Of a stretch of DNA of 37,891 nt, positions 22,932 through 32,473 are shown one piece after another. The notes under the pieces were generated by a model that was not told where the DNA came from, searched no databases, and worked only from the letters and a program-made list of their open reading frames with translations. How positions within the stretch are numbered: position 1 is the stretch's first letter; each line of letters starts with the position of its first letter. Source of the stretch: an uncultured Prevotellaceae bacterium (GTDB taxonomy: Bacteria; Bacteroidota; Bacteroidia; Bacteroidales; Bacteroidaceae); contig CAMVAT010000032.1 in the NCBI GenBank assembly GCA_947165505.1, forward strand, positions 1 to 37,891, written 5' to 3'. A program made the position numbers and the translations under genes.

Positions 22932-24584
22932 CTATTTCATGTCGTTTGTGCTTGTAAACGTCATTTCCTCGCCCGTGGCAGGGTGTGTCAGTGTCAACCG
23001 TTCGGCGTGCAGGTAGAGACGGTCGGCGGGGCGGCCATAGAGGGCGTCGCCGACGATGGGTGTGCCAAGTCCGGAGGGGTGTGCGCAGTGCACACGCAAC
23101 TGGTGTGTGCGGCCTGTGTGGGGGTACAGGGCGATACGGGTGTGCCCGTTGTCTGTTCCCAAAATTTGATAGTCTGTCACGGCTTCTTTGCCGTACTTTT
23201 CATCTACGATTTGATGGGGCCGGTTGTTGATGTCGGGGCGTATTGGCAGCCGGATGGTGCCTCTCTCTGGCACGGTGCCGCTGATGTCGCCGTCGAGCAG
23301 TGCCACGTATTTCTTCTTCACCAGCCTTCGTTCAAATTGTTTCTGTAGTGCGTGATAGGCCCATTCGCTCTTGGCTGCTACCATCAGACCGGATGTAGCC
23401 ATGTCAAGACGGTGAACCAACATCGGCCCTTCTGCTTCAGGATAACGGGCGCGGAGGATGCTATAAACCGACTCGCGGTTTGACTTGCCTGGCACAGACA
23501 ACATCCCCGATGGTTTGTTGACCACCACCAGGTGGCTGTCTTCATAAACAATGGCTAAATCCATCTGGCAGGGCTCTTCCAATGGATTGGATTCCACTTC
23601 CAGACCTTGTAGCATAAACTGCAAGATGGGCAGACATTTGCTGCGGCAGGCAGGGTAGAAGCAGCCCTCATGTCGTATCTCGCCCATTGGCGAAGCACCC
23701 ATCCAAAACTCTGCGATGCGTATGGGGCGCAAACGATGCAAGAATGCGTATTGGAGCAGTTTCGGAGCGCAGCACTCGCCGGCTCCCGAGGGGGGCGTGC
23801 CCTGTGGGGTGGAAGCAAAGATGTCGAGCAGGTTGCGCTCCTCTCCCCGGGCGTTGCGCATCACAAAGTGCGAGAAGAGCCACCGCTGTAAGTTGTCCGA
23901 CTGCTGTTTGCGTGCTTTGAGCAACTGTGCCACTTCGTTTTCTGTCTGTTCTGCTGCTTGTGCTAACGGTGCCGCTTCGGTTTGCTGCCGGCGTTTGATC
24001 CGTTTCAGTTCGGCTTTCATCCATTGGCTCTCGCGTATCATCGCCGCCAATTGGTCGGGTGTGGCTGTGGCTCGCAGCGCATCGCGCCGTTGTTTGGCTT
24101 GGCGCATCTGTTTCTGAAAAGCGTCGGCCTCCTCAGCATGTCGCTGCTGCATGGCTGCAAGGCAGGCCCGGATTTGAAGGTATGCGTCATCGTGCAGCAA
24201 CACGTCTATCCGATGGTTGATGCTGCTGATGGCTTGCTCATGCACGGCGAAATAGCCGTCGGGCTGCAGATAGTCGAATACCGCCGGCACGAAACCCTCC
24301 CAGTCTTCCCTGCCGCCTATTTGCCCGGAATAAGCAGCCAGGAACCCCAGTTGCCCGTGTTCGTCTTTTGCTGCCAAGACACCGAACATCTTGCCCCGCG
24401 CCACCTCGTCCTTCCACGTCTCATGTGCGGCTATCATCGCTTTCGTTTGCGACACAGCCTCTCTCACCAGCGGGTCTTCCGCCAGTGAGGAGTCCACATA
24501 ATAGGGGCAGTTAAGCGTCATGTCATCATGCACCGGCAAGGAGCGTGACGGATTGAGGGGATGGATGCAAGGGTTGTTGTTCAC
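22932..24584 (-). CDS. RluA-family pseudouridine synthase with long N-terminal extension
   Basis: A protein of about 550 residues. The C-terminal 220 residues are an RluA-type synthase that isomerises uridine in RNA: VVNKPSGMLSVPG, HRLDMATSG with catalytic D394, and HTGRTHQLRVHCA. The first 330 residues form a Bacteroidetes-type extension with a coiled-coil middle (about 145-235), seen in large RluA-like proteins; its role is unclear. The open frame reaches 24659, but that start lies inside the enolase terminator hairpin. I therefore place the start at the GTG at 24584, which follows GGAG; the ATG at 24521 is an alternative. The RNA target cannot be told from sequence. Confidence 0.82.
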   Translation of the reverse strand: MNNNPCIHPLNPSRSLPVHDDMTLNCPYYVDSSLAEDPLVREAVSQTKAMIAAHETWKDEVARGKMFGVLAAKDEHGQLGFLAAYSGQIGGREDWEGFVPAVFDYLQPDGYFAVHEQAISSINHRIDVLLHDDAYLQIRACLAAMQQRHAEEADAFQKQMRQAKQRRDALRATATPDQLAAMIRESQWMKAELKRIKRRQQTEAAPLAQAAEQTENEVAQLLKARKQQSDNLQRWLFSHFVMRNARGEERNLLDIFASTPQGTPPSGAGECCAPKLLQYAFLHRLRPIRIAEFWMGASPMGEIRHEGCFYPACRSKCLPILQFMLQGLEVESNPLEEPCQMDLAIVYEDSHLVVVNKPSGMLSVPGKSNRESVYSILRARYPEAEGPMLVHRLDMATSGLMVAAKSEWAYHALQKQFERRLVKKKYVALLDGDISGTVPERGTIRLPIRPDINNRPHQIVDEKYGKEAVTDYQILGTDNGHTRIALYPHTGRTHQLRVHCAHPSGLGTPIVGDALYGRPADRLYLHAERLTLTHPATGEEMTFTSTNDMK

Positions 24585-24628
24585 GACGATGTCTCCGTGA
24601 TGAAGAGCTGAAATACTGCTTGCCTTTG

Positions 24629-24665
24629 AAAAAAGTGACGCCACAAGATGTAGCGTCACTTTTTC
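24629..24665. terminator. Terminator of enolase, bidirectional
   Basis: AGTGACGC (24634-24641) and GCGTCACT (24653-24660) form a perfect 8-bp stem with an 11-nt loop. A-run before and T-run after give a U-tract on either strand. It lies about 65 nt after the enolase stop on the minus strand and before the RluA gene. Confidence 0.85.
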
Positions 24666-24724
24666 TGTAAGTTATTTGCTGGCCATGCCCGCATCCCTTG
24701 GAATGGGGCTTTGGCGGAGCTTTT

Positions 24725-26104
<1,380 letters not shown>

Positions 26105-26136
26105 TTATTCTTAAATAAGGAAAAACCATGCCGTTT

Positions 26137-26259
26137 TTAATTATTTTTTATCCTTTGGCCACCCTTAAGGGCTAAGATTGTTGCTCCGATAGGATGTGAT
26201 TCGTCTTCCATCAGATATTTGAATACCACATCATCAATAGGATTTGCCACTGTCACCAT
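26137..26259 (-). pseudogene. Truncated N-terminus of a PD-(D/E)XK nuclease family gene
   Basis: A 40-codon frame starts MVTVANPIDDVVFKYLMEDE and stops early. The NPIDDVVFKYLMED stretch resembles the conserved start of a Bacteroidetes Rpn/PD-(D/E)XK nuclease family (pattern NP-x-D-x-VFKYLMED). The nuclease core is missing. After about 25 residues the sequence departs from the family pattern and ends in an AT-rich region. It still carries a good promoter, so it looks like a decayed or deleted copy rather than a working small gene. Confidence 0.6.
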
Positions 26260-26290
26260 GGTCGTTTCTCTTTTCGTTTGCATCCGACTG

Positions 26291-26320
26291 CAAAAGTAAC
26301 GTATTTTTTTATTCGTGCAA
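26291..26320 (-). promoter_or_regulatory. Promoter of the truncated nuclease gene
   Basis: On the minus strand TTG (26318-26320), a 19-nt gap and TACTTTTG (26291-26298) fit the Bacteroidetes consensus. It points to the ATG at 26259. Confidence 0.55.
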
Positions 26321-26403
26321 GAAGAGTGTGAGAAATCTTATGACATCAGATAAAGGCTATTTTGATGGCAACAATACTTTTCTCGCATTTTTCCTCCCTT
26401 TCG

Positions 26404-26435
26404 TTTGCCTGTCTCGCCGAAAAGCCTTATATTTG
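26404..26435 (+). promoter_or_regulatory. Promoter of the peptidoglycan-binding protein gene
   Basis: TTTG at 26404-26407, a 20-nt gap and TATATTTG at 26428-26435 match the consensus. The ATG at 26453 lies 17 nt downstream; the in-frame ATG-like start at 26405 falls inside the promoter and is not used. Confidence 0.75.
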
Positions 26436-26452
26436 CCGAAAAATTAACCACC

Positions 26453-27628
26453 ATGGAATACGTTTACGACCGTAAGACACCGCAGAAAAGCAGTGGCATA
26501 GCGCAATGCCAGGAGCGGCTCAACTATATCCGCAAGATATTCCACGGCAACTGGCGCTACATTACGCCCGACGGCATCTTCGGGCGGGGCACGCGCGATG
26601 CCGTGCGTCAGTTTCAGGTGTATGCCAACATCTCCGTCACGGGCAACCTCGACAACCCTACCCAGGCGCATATCGTGCTGTATTACGACAAGGCCAAAAA
26701 AGGATATACACCTGCGCCAAAAGCACCGGTGAGCAACTACCAGCCTGTGAGTGCCAACTATACGGCGGCGCCGTCGGCCGACTTCGTGCCCGTGTCGCGT
26801 AATACTTCGTCGTTTGTCGATAGCGAATGGAAGAGCCTCGGCAAGGATGTGCTGAGCATCGTCGAGGAGATGGCCAAGAAAACAAGTGCTGCCGATCTCA
26901 AGACTGTGGAGGCAATGAGAAAACGTATTGCCGATACCATATTGGCTAATGATGCGACAGTGAAACGTATACGGGCCTCACTCGACCGTCAGCTACTTGA
27001 ACGGCTCAACTCGAGGGAGATGCGAGAAGCTGCTGCCGTAGATGACTATATGAAGAGGGTTTATGGTGCCAAGACACATTTGACAACTGACTTGAAAAGT
27101 GAGGCGCTTGCAAAACGGGCTACGGCTGAATTTGATCTCAGGAAATTAGCTGGCAAACTAAATAAAGAGGTTGAGGATGCCGCGAAAATGGCTGATGCCA
27201 CTGCCGATGCAGCCACCAAGGCAGGGAGGGTGGCTAAAGGGGCTGCAGTAGCCAACTGGGCCATCAACATAGGTACGGCGGGCTATTATATCCACGGAAT
27301 GGTTACCGCGCAGTCTGACGAGGAATACAAACAATATGCCACTAAACTGAAAGATACTATCGGCACCACCGTCATAGATGTAGGCATCACGCTCGGCGCC
27401 AATATCGCGGCCAGGGCCGCTGCCGGTGCCGCCGGCGGCCCCGCGGGTCTGGTTGTAGTCGGTCTCATTACAGTGCTCGACGTAGTGCTCCTCGCTGCCA
27501 CAGGCGAGTCGCTCTCTACAAAAATATGGAATTTCATAAAAAGTATAGATTGGGAAAAAGTACAAGTATATTACGATTATGCGTATATGGATCATACCGG
27601 ACGCAGAAGTTACGGACCCAAATATTAA
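26453..27628 (+). CDS. Peptidoglycan-binding protein with hydrophobic Gly/Ala-rich C-terminus
   Basis: A 391-residue protein without a signal peptide. Residues about 13-80 form a PG_binding_1-like domain (QERLNYIRKIF, then GIFGRGTRDAVRQFQ). A Pro/Ser-rich linker (about 85-120) leads to a charged helical part (about 125-260). From about 265 to 375 the protein is rich in Gly and Ala and has hydrophobic stretches (GANIAARAAAGAAGGPAG, then VVVGLITVLDVVLLAA). The C-terminus (KSIDWEKVQ...) is polar. This combination of cell-wall-binding head and membrane-active-looking tail recalls exported antibacterial toxins, but I recognise no specific toxin family. A small lipoprotein gene follows after 15-21 bp and may belong to the same transcript. 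Confidence 0.7.
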   Translation: MEYVYDRKTPQKSSGIAQCQERLNYIRKIFHGNWRYITPDGIFGRGTRDAVRQFQVYANISVTGNLDNPTQAHIVLYYDKAKKGYTPAPKAPVSNYQPVSANYTAAPSADFVPVSRNTSSFVDSEWKSLGKDVLSIVEEMAKKTSAADLKTVEAMRKRIADTILANDATVKRIRASLDRQLLERLNSREMREAAAVDDYMKRVYGAKTHLTTDLKSEALAKRATAEFDLRKLAGKLNKEVEDAAKMADATADAATKAGRVAKGAAVANWAINIGTAGYYIHGMVTAQSDEEYKQYATKLKDTIGTTVIDVGITLGANIAARAAAGAAGGPAGLVVVGLITVLDVVLLAATGESLSTKIWNFIKSIDWEKVQVYYDYAYMDHTGRRSYGPKY

Positions 27629-27643
27629 CACATTCATCACCAA

Positions 27644-27940
27644 ATGGCTATGAAAATCAAAACATTTACTATTACACTCGCACTGTCCGCCTTGTTGATG
27701 CTCTCAGCATGCACCATCTCAGAAGAACAGTTGGCCGATAAAATCAAGACCGCCATCGTAGATGACGAGAAAAGCAGCGGACACCAGCTCGAAGTGACCG
27801 AATTCGACCTCGGCCAGCTTCAGGGCACGCAATACAAAGGGGTGCTCAAGGGCAACCTCGACGGGCAGCCGGTCACCTATGACGTCACCGTCACCGACGA
27901 GGGCAAAGAATACGACATCGACTGGAATAAGCGCCCTTAA
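27644..27940 (+). CDS. Small lipoprotein next to the PG-binding protein
   Basis: A 98-residue protein; an alternative start is the ATG at 27650. Signal MKIKTFTITLALSALLMLSAC contains an LSAC lipobox. The mature part (about 73 residues) is charged and seems to be one small alpha/beta domain, with a helix (ISEEQLADKIKTAIV) and a strand-rich end (YKGVLKGNL, VTYDVTVTDEGKEYDIDW). I recognise no family. It follows the PG-binding gene closely without a visible own promoter. If the upstream gene is a toxin, this would be the natural immunity candidate; that is inference. Confidence 0.72.
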   Translation: MAMKIKTFTITLALSALLMLSACTISEEQLADKIKTAIVDDEKSSGHQLEVTEFDLGQLQGTQYKGVLKGNLDGQPVTYDVTVTDEGKEYDIDWNKRP

Positions 27941-28015
27941 CGATTGCCCTCCATGCTTGTGCCTCATCCGGTTGTCACGATAGTTGCGCCTGTCGTGATG
28001 AATTGTCTATGGCCC

Positions 28016-28050
28016 ATTGTGAATTGTGCATTGTCAATTATGAATTGTGA
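28016..28050. repeat. Heptamer repeat (ATTGTGA type), five units
   Basis: Units ATTGTGA, ATTGTGC, ATTGTCA, ATTATGA, ATTGTGA follow each other exactly. They lie in the gap between the small lipoprotein and the efflux operon. The rest of that gap (27941-28165) has a weak hairpin (TCACGA/TCGTGA, 27975-27998) and the -7 box at 28134. Confidence 0.85.
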
Positions 28051-28133
28051 ATTTTCTCTTGTTTGATTTTTCCTTTTTTGTGTCTATAATTGGAAAATAC
28101 AAGAAGGAATAGGCTGGATTGTATTTTTTCTCA

Positions 28134-28141
28134 TAACTTTG
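28134..28141 (+). promoter_or_regulatory. -7 box of the RND efflux operon
   Basis: TAACTTTG matches TAnnTTTG and lies 24 nt before the ATG at 28166. No convincing TTTG is found at the right distance, so this promoter may need an activator or be weak. No regulator gene is adjacent. Confidence 0.5.
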
Positions 28142-28165
28142 CAGCAAAATCATAAACGCTTTATT

Positions 28166-29305
28166 ATGAGAGTGAAAACAGTAGCTGTAGCCTTGACTGT
28201 CATGATGGTGGCAGTGGGGTGCGGTAATAAAAAAGAGAGTCAGGAAAAAGCGCCTATCGGTGTGCAGACCGAGCGGGTCAGTGCGTCGTATGCCGGGGTG
28301 GGGCAAAATTATGTTGGCATCGTAGAGGAAAACGAGGCCACGGCCGTCAGCTTCACCTCCATGGGTGTGGTCAGACGCATGCTTGTGAGCGAGGGGCAGG
28401 CCGTAAGCCGTGGGCAACTGCTTGCCGAACTCGACCCGCAGACCATGGCCAACAGCGTCACTGCGGCAGAGGCCACCACCAGCCAGGCCAACGACATGGT
28501 AGAACAGGCCAAGGCGAAGTATGAACAGGCCAAGGATGCCTACGAGCGCATGAAACTGCTGCACGACAACGGCTCGCTCCCTGAAATCAAGTGGATAGAG
28601 ATGGAGACCAACCTGCGGCAGGCCGAGACCATGCTCAAGTCGGCTCAGACGAGCGTGCGCTCGGCCTCGGCTACGGAGAAGATAGCACGCAAAGGACTCG
28701 CCGACACACGCCTGATAGCTCCCGTGAGCGGCGTCGTAGGGCGCAGACAGGTCAATGCGGGCGAGACGGCACTGCCCTCGCAGGCCGTAGTCACCATCCT
28801 CGACATCAATACGGTCAAAGTCAAGGTGTCTGTACCCGAGGCTGAGATGGCGGCCATCACCGAGCATACGCCTTCGATGGTGAAAGTGGAGGCCGCAGGA
28901 AAATCCGTGCCCGGAGGCAGGATAGAGAAGGGGGTCAAGGCCGATCCCATGACCCATACTTACGATATACGCATACTCGTGCCCAACGGCGACCACAGGC
29001 TCCTGCCCGGCATGGTGGCCAACGTGACGCTCAATAAAGCATATCCGGCGGCAAATGACCAGCAGGCACAGCCCGCTGCCGGCGGCATCACCCTGCCGGT
29101 GGTCAGCGTGCAGCGGAGGGCCGACGGCTCGCTCTTCGTGTGGACGGTGGATAAGGATGGCAAGGCGCATCGCACCAATGTGCAGATAGGCGCAGTCATC
29201 GGCAACAGGGTGGTGATTACCGACGGACTCGCCGACGGGCAGCGCGTGGTGGTCAGAGGTTATCAGAAACTGAGTGAAGGAACAAGAACCATCGAAGCAC
29301 AATGA
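28166..29305 (+). CDS. RND efflux periplasmic adaptor lipoprotein
   Basis: A 379-residue membrane fusion protein. A lipoprotein signal (AVGC, Cys about 18) anchors it to the inner membrane. The usual order is visible: barrel-sandwich/lipoyl first half (EENEATAVSFTSMGVVRRML), a coiled-coil hairpin (about 85-165), lipoyl second half (TRLIAPVSGVVGRR), then beta-barrel and membrane-proximal domains. It bridges the pump to the outer-membrane channel. Its stop overlaps the pump start as ATGA, so translation is probably coupled. The ATG at 28166 is chosen over the upstream in-frame start because the latter lies in the -7 box. Confidence 0.93.
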   Translation: MRVKTVAVALTVMMVAVGCGNKKESQEKAPIGVQTERVSASYAGVGQNYVGIVEENEATAVSFTSMGVVRRMLVSEGQAVSRGQLLAELDPQTMANSVTAAEATTSQANDMVEQAKAKYEQAKDAYERMKLLHDNGSLPEIKWIEMETNLRQAETMLKSAQTSVRSASATEKIARKGLADTRLIAPVSGVVGRRQVNAGETALPSQAVVTILDINTVKVKVSVPEAEMAAITEHTPSMVKVEAAGKSVPGGRIEKGVKADPMTHTYDIRILVPNGDHRLLPGMVANVTLNKAYPAANDQQAQPAAGGITLPVVSVQRRADGSLFVWTVDKDGKAHRTNVQIGAVIGNRVVITDGLADGQRVVVRGYQKLSEGTRTIEAQ

Positions 29306-32300
29306 AAGAAAAGATGTCGTGGCTGAAATGGCCCTTGGAGCACTACTCCATCTCGCTGCTCATCATCGCTATACTCTTCGTCATGGGCATCTATGGCATG
29401 TACACCATGCCGAAAGATGAGTTCCCGCACGCCACGATACGCCAGGGCGTGGTCGTGGCCGTCTATCCAGGCGCCACCAGCGAGGAGGTGGAGCAGCAGG
29501 TGGCACGACCCCTAGAAAGATACCTCTTCACTTTTGGCGAGGTGAAACGCAGCAAGACGACCACCAACTCGCAAAACGGGATGTGCATCGTCATGGTCGA
29601 ACTCAACGACGAGGTGAACAACAAAGACGAGGTGTGGAGCAAAATCAAACACGGACTCAACCTCTTTAAGTCGTCACTGCCCGCAGGCGTGCTCGCGCTC
29701 ATCGCCAACGACGACTTCGGCAACACCTCGGCTCTGCTCATCGCTATCGAGAGCGAACAGCGCAGCTACCGCGAACTGCGCGACTACAGCGACCGGCTCA
29801 GCGACCGGCTCCGGCGCATCCCCTCAGTGGCCAACGTGAAATCCTACGGCGAGCAGAAAGAGCAAATCAGCCTCTATATCGACCGCCACCGGCTCGAGGC
29901 GTATGGAATCGGACAGCAGACGCTCTTCCAACACCTGCAGGCACAGGGCATCACGACCATAAGCGGCTCTATCAGCGACGACGACCAGGAGATACCTATC
30001 CATATAGAAAACACCGAGGATACCGAAGAAGAAATCGCCAACGAGATTATCTTCAGCGACCCTTCCACGGGCAAGGTGGCAAGGGTGAGGGATGTGGCTC
30101 GGGTGGTGCGTGAATACGACACGGATGTGAGCTATATACAGCAAGACGGACACCCCTGTATGCTCCTGTCCATGGAGATGACACCCGGCAATAATGTGGT
30201 GGAATACGGGCGCGAGGTGGACAATGCGCTCGACGACTTCAGAATGAACGAACTGCCCGATGACGTGAAGGTGACGCGCATCGCCGACAAACCGAAAGTG
30301 GTGAGCATGAGCGTCACCGACTTCCTGCGCGACCTGCTCATCTCCATGGCTATCATCATCATTGTCATGATGGTGCTCTTCCCCTTGCGCTCGGCTATCG
30401 TGGCGGCCATCACCATCCCGCTGAGCACTTTCGTCTCGGTGGCTATCATGTATATGGCGGGCATCGAACTGAATATCGTCACGCTTGCCGCTCTCATCGT
30501 GGTGCTCGGTATGGTGGTCGATAACGCCATCGTGGTCATCGACGGATACCTGGAATATCTGGGCAAAGGCTATGAGCCCCATCAGGCGGCTCTCGAGTCG
30601 GCACGGCAGTATTTCATGCCCATGATGCTCGCCACATTGTGCATCTGCGCCATCTTCTATCCCTTCCTCATCACCATGAAGGGAATGTTTCTCGATGCGC
30701 TGCAAGACTTCCCCTTTACCATCACCATCAACCTCATGGTGTCGCTGCTGCTCGCCGTCACGGTCATACCCTATCTCGAGGTGCGCATCATCAAACCCGA
30801 TAAGGTGACAACCGGAGGCAATGCAATTACTAAATGGGTGCAGAAGACGTACGACAAGGCTCTCGACATGACGTTCCGGCATCCCTGGCTGACCATCTTC
30901 GGAGGCATCGGCTTGATACTGCTTTCCACTCTTATCCTGCCGACGTTGAAGATCAGGCTGTTCCCATACGCCGACCGCGACCAGTTCGCTATTGAAATCT
31001 ATTTGCCCGACGGACGGGGATTGACCGAAACGGAGAGGGTGGCCGACTCTGTCTATCATGCCATCAAGGACGATGAGCGCATCTTGGGCATCACCAGTTT
31101 CATCGGATGCTCTTCGCCTCGGTTTATGGACGCATACGCGCCGCAGATAGCAGGTCGCAATTATGCCCAGATGATTGTCAATACCACGTCAGACAAGACC
31201 ACGCTTGAACTCTTGGCTGACTATCAGCCCAAACTGAGCGAGGCGTTCCCCGATGCTTACGTGAAGTTCAAGCGGTTAGACTATCTCTCGGTGCCCGAAT
31301 TGGAATACCGGTTCTATGGCGATGACCTCGACTCTTTGCATGTCGTGGCTGAACGGCTGGTCGAAAGGGTCAGGCAGATGCCTGAGGTGGAATGGGTGCA
31401 TACCGACTTCTTGCAACCCTATCCCATCATCAATGTGGCACTTGACCCGGTGACATCTGCACAACTCGGCATCTCGCGCACCACCGCACAATTGGCACTC
31501 AGCTCCACATCCAGCGACTTGCGCGTTGGACAAATCTGGGAGGGCAACTACGAGGTGCCCATCGTGGTGAAAGACGACCAAGACAAGACGTTCTCTAGCG
31601 TGGAGAACGTGGGCGTGCCTACGCCGATGTCTATCCTCTCGGCTGGCATCAACGCGCAAAACACCACGGTGCCGCTCAGACATGTGGCGCAAGTGTCACC
31701 GAAATGGAGCGAGAGCCGCATCATGCACCGGGGCGGCGAGCGTTGCATCACCGTCACGGGCCATTTCGCTCAAGGGGTGTTCACTACTCCTGTCGAGAAC
31801 CGTATAGCCGACATGATGCAGCATGACATTGATATCCCCCAAGGGGTGAGAACCGAGGTGGGAGGCGAGATTGAATATGGCGACGAGGCGCTGCCGCAAA
31901 TCTTCGGGGGCATCTCCATCGCTATGCTCATCGTGTTCTTCTTCCTGCTCTTCAATTTCAAGAAATATGGCATCACGCTCGTCTGTATGGCGGCTCTTGG
32001 ACTGATGATACCGGGGGCGCTCATCGGACTCGGACTGATGAACCGCGCGCTTGGCCTGACGTCTATCTTCGGCCTCATCACGCTCATGGGCATGATTATG
32101 CGCAACGAAATCCTGATCTTCGAACATGCTAACGACCTGCTGCGCGACAAAAAGGCCATGCTGACCGCTGAGGTACCGTCCATTACCAAGGAGGAGTACA
32201 ACGAAGCGGTGCGACAAGCGGCCTACGATGCCGGCAAGCGGCGCATGGTGCCCATCTTCCTCACCACAGCCACGACTGCCGTGGGCGTGGTGCCGATGAT

Positions 32301-32421
32301 TATCGCCGGGTCGTCGTTCTGGATGCCTGTGGGAGTCACTATCTTTGCCGGTGGCATAGGATCGCTCATCATGGTGGTCACCATGTTGCCTGTCATCTAC
32401 TGGAAAGTGTCTTTGAAATAA
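29302..32421 (+). CDS. RND-family efflux pump, inner-membrane subunit
   Basis: A 1039-residue resistance-nodulation-division transporter with the standard 12-helix plan and two large periplasmic loops. It would use the proton gradient to pump out drugs, detergents or other small molecules. Helix 4 carries VVDNAIVVID, where D407 is the proton-relay aspartate; the second Asp of AcrB is Asn here. In helix 10 the position of the AcrB lysine appears to be Arg (MIMRNEILI). This is a known pattern of non-AcrB subgroups. The operon order adaptor, pump, outer-membrane channel is classic. The substrate cannot be read from sequence. Confidence 0.95.
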   Translation: MKEKMSWLKWPLEHYSISLLIIAILFVMGIYGMYTMPKDEFPHATIRQGVVVAVYPGATSEEVEQQVARPLERYLFTFGEVKRSKTTTNSQNGMCIVMVELNDEVNNKDEVWSKIKHGLNLFKSSLPAGVLALIANDDFGNTSALLIAIESEQRSYRELRDYSDRLSDRLRRIPSVANVKSYGEQKEQISLYIDRHRLEAYGIGQQTLFQHLQAQGITTISGSISDDDQEIPIHIENTEDTEEEIANEIIFSDPSTGKVARVRDVARVVREYDTDVSYIQQDGHPCMLLSMEMTPGNNVVEYGREVDNALDDFRMNELPDDVKVTRIADKPKVVSMSVTDFLRDLLISMAIIIIVMMVLFPLRSAIVAAITIPLSTFVSVAIMYMAGIELNIVTLAALIVVLGMVVDNAIVVIDGYLEYLGKGYEPHQAALESARQYFMPMMLATLCICAIFYPFLITMKGMFLDALQDFPFTITINLMVSLLLAVTVIPYLEVRIIKPDKVTTGGNAITKWVQKTYDKALDMTFRHPWLTIFGGIGLILLSTLILPTLKIRLFPYADRDQFAIEIYLPDGRGLTETERVADSVYHAIKDDERILGITSFIGCSSPRFMDAYAPQIAGRNYAQMIVNTTSDKTTLELLADYQPKLSEAFPDAYVKFKRLDYLSVPELEYRFYGDDLDSLHVVAERLVERVRQMPEVEWVHTDFLQPYPIINVALDPVTSAQLGISRTTAQLALSSTSSDLRVGQIWEGNYEVPIVVKDDQDKTFSSVENVGVPTPMSILSAGINAQNTTVPLRHVAQVSPKWSESRIMHRGGERCITVTGHFAQGVFTTPVENRIADMMQHDIDIPQGVRTEVGGEIEYGDEALPQIFGGISIAMLIVFFFLLFNFKKYGITLVCMAALGLMIPGALIGLGLMNRALGLTSIFGLITLMGMIMRNEILIFEHANDLLRDKKAMLTAEVPSITKEEYNEAVRQAAYDAGKRRMVPIFLTTATTAVGVVPMIIAGSSFWMPVGVTIFAGGIGSLIMVVTMLPVIYWKVSLK

Positions 32422-32426
32422 ATATT

Positions 32427-32471
32427 CTATAACACCAATAGTACCTATAGTTTCTATAGCATCTATAAAAA
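32427..32471. repeat. Five 9-bp CTATAG-type tandem units
   Basis: CTATAACAC, CAATAGTAC, CTATAGTTT, CTATAGCAT, CTATAAAAA follow each other exactly, filling the gap between the pump stop and the outer-membrane channel start. The CTATAG core is palindromic. Confidence 0.7.
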
Positions 32472-32473
32472 CA

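Noticed and set aside
24585..24659. Longer start for the RluA-like gene (GTG at 24659)
   Set aside because: It would start inside the enolase terminator hairpin, and the extra residues do not resemble the family.
28034..29302. 422-codon minus-strand frame opposite the efflux adaptor
   Set aside because: His-rich shadow frame; the plus strand encodes a clear adaptor protein in an operon.
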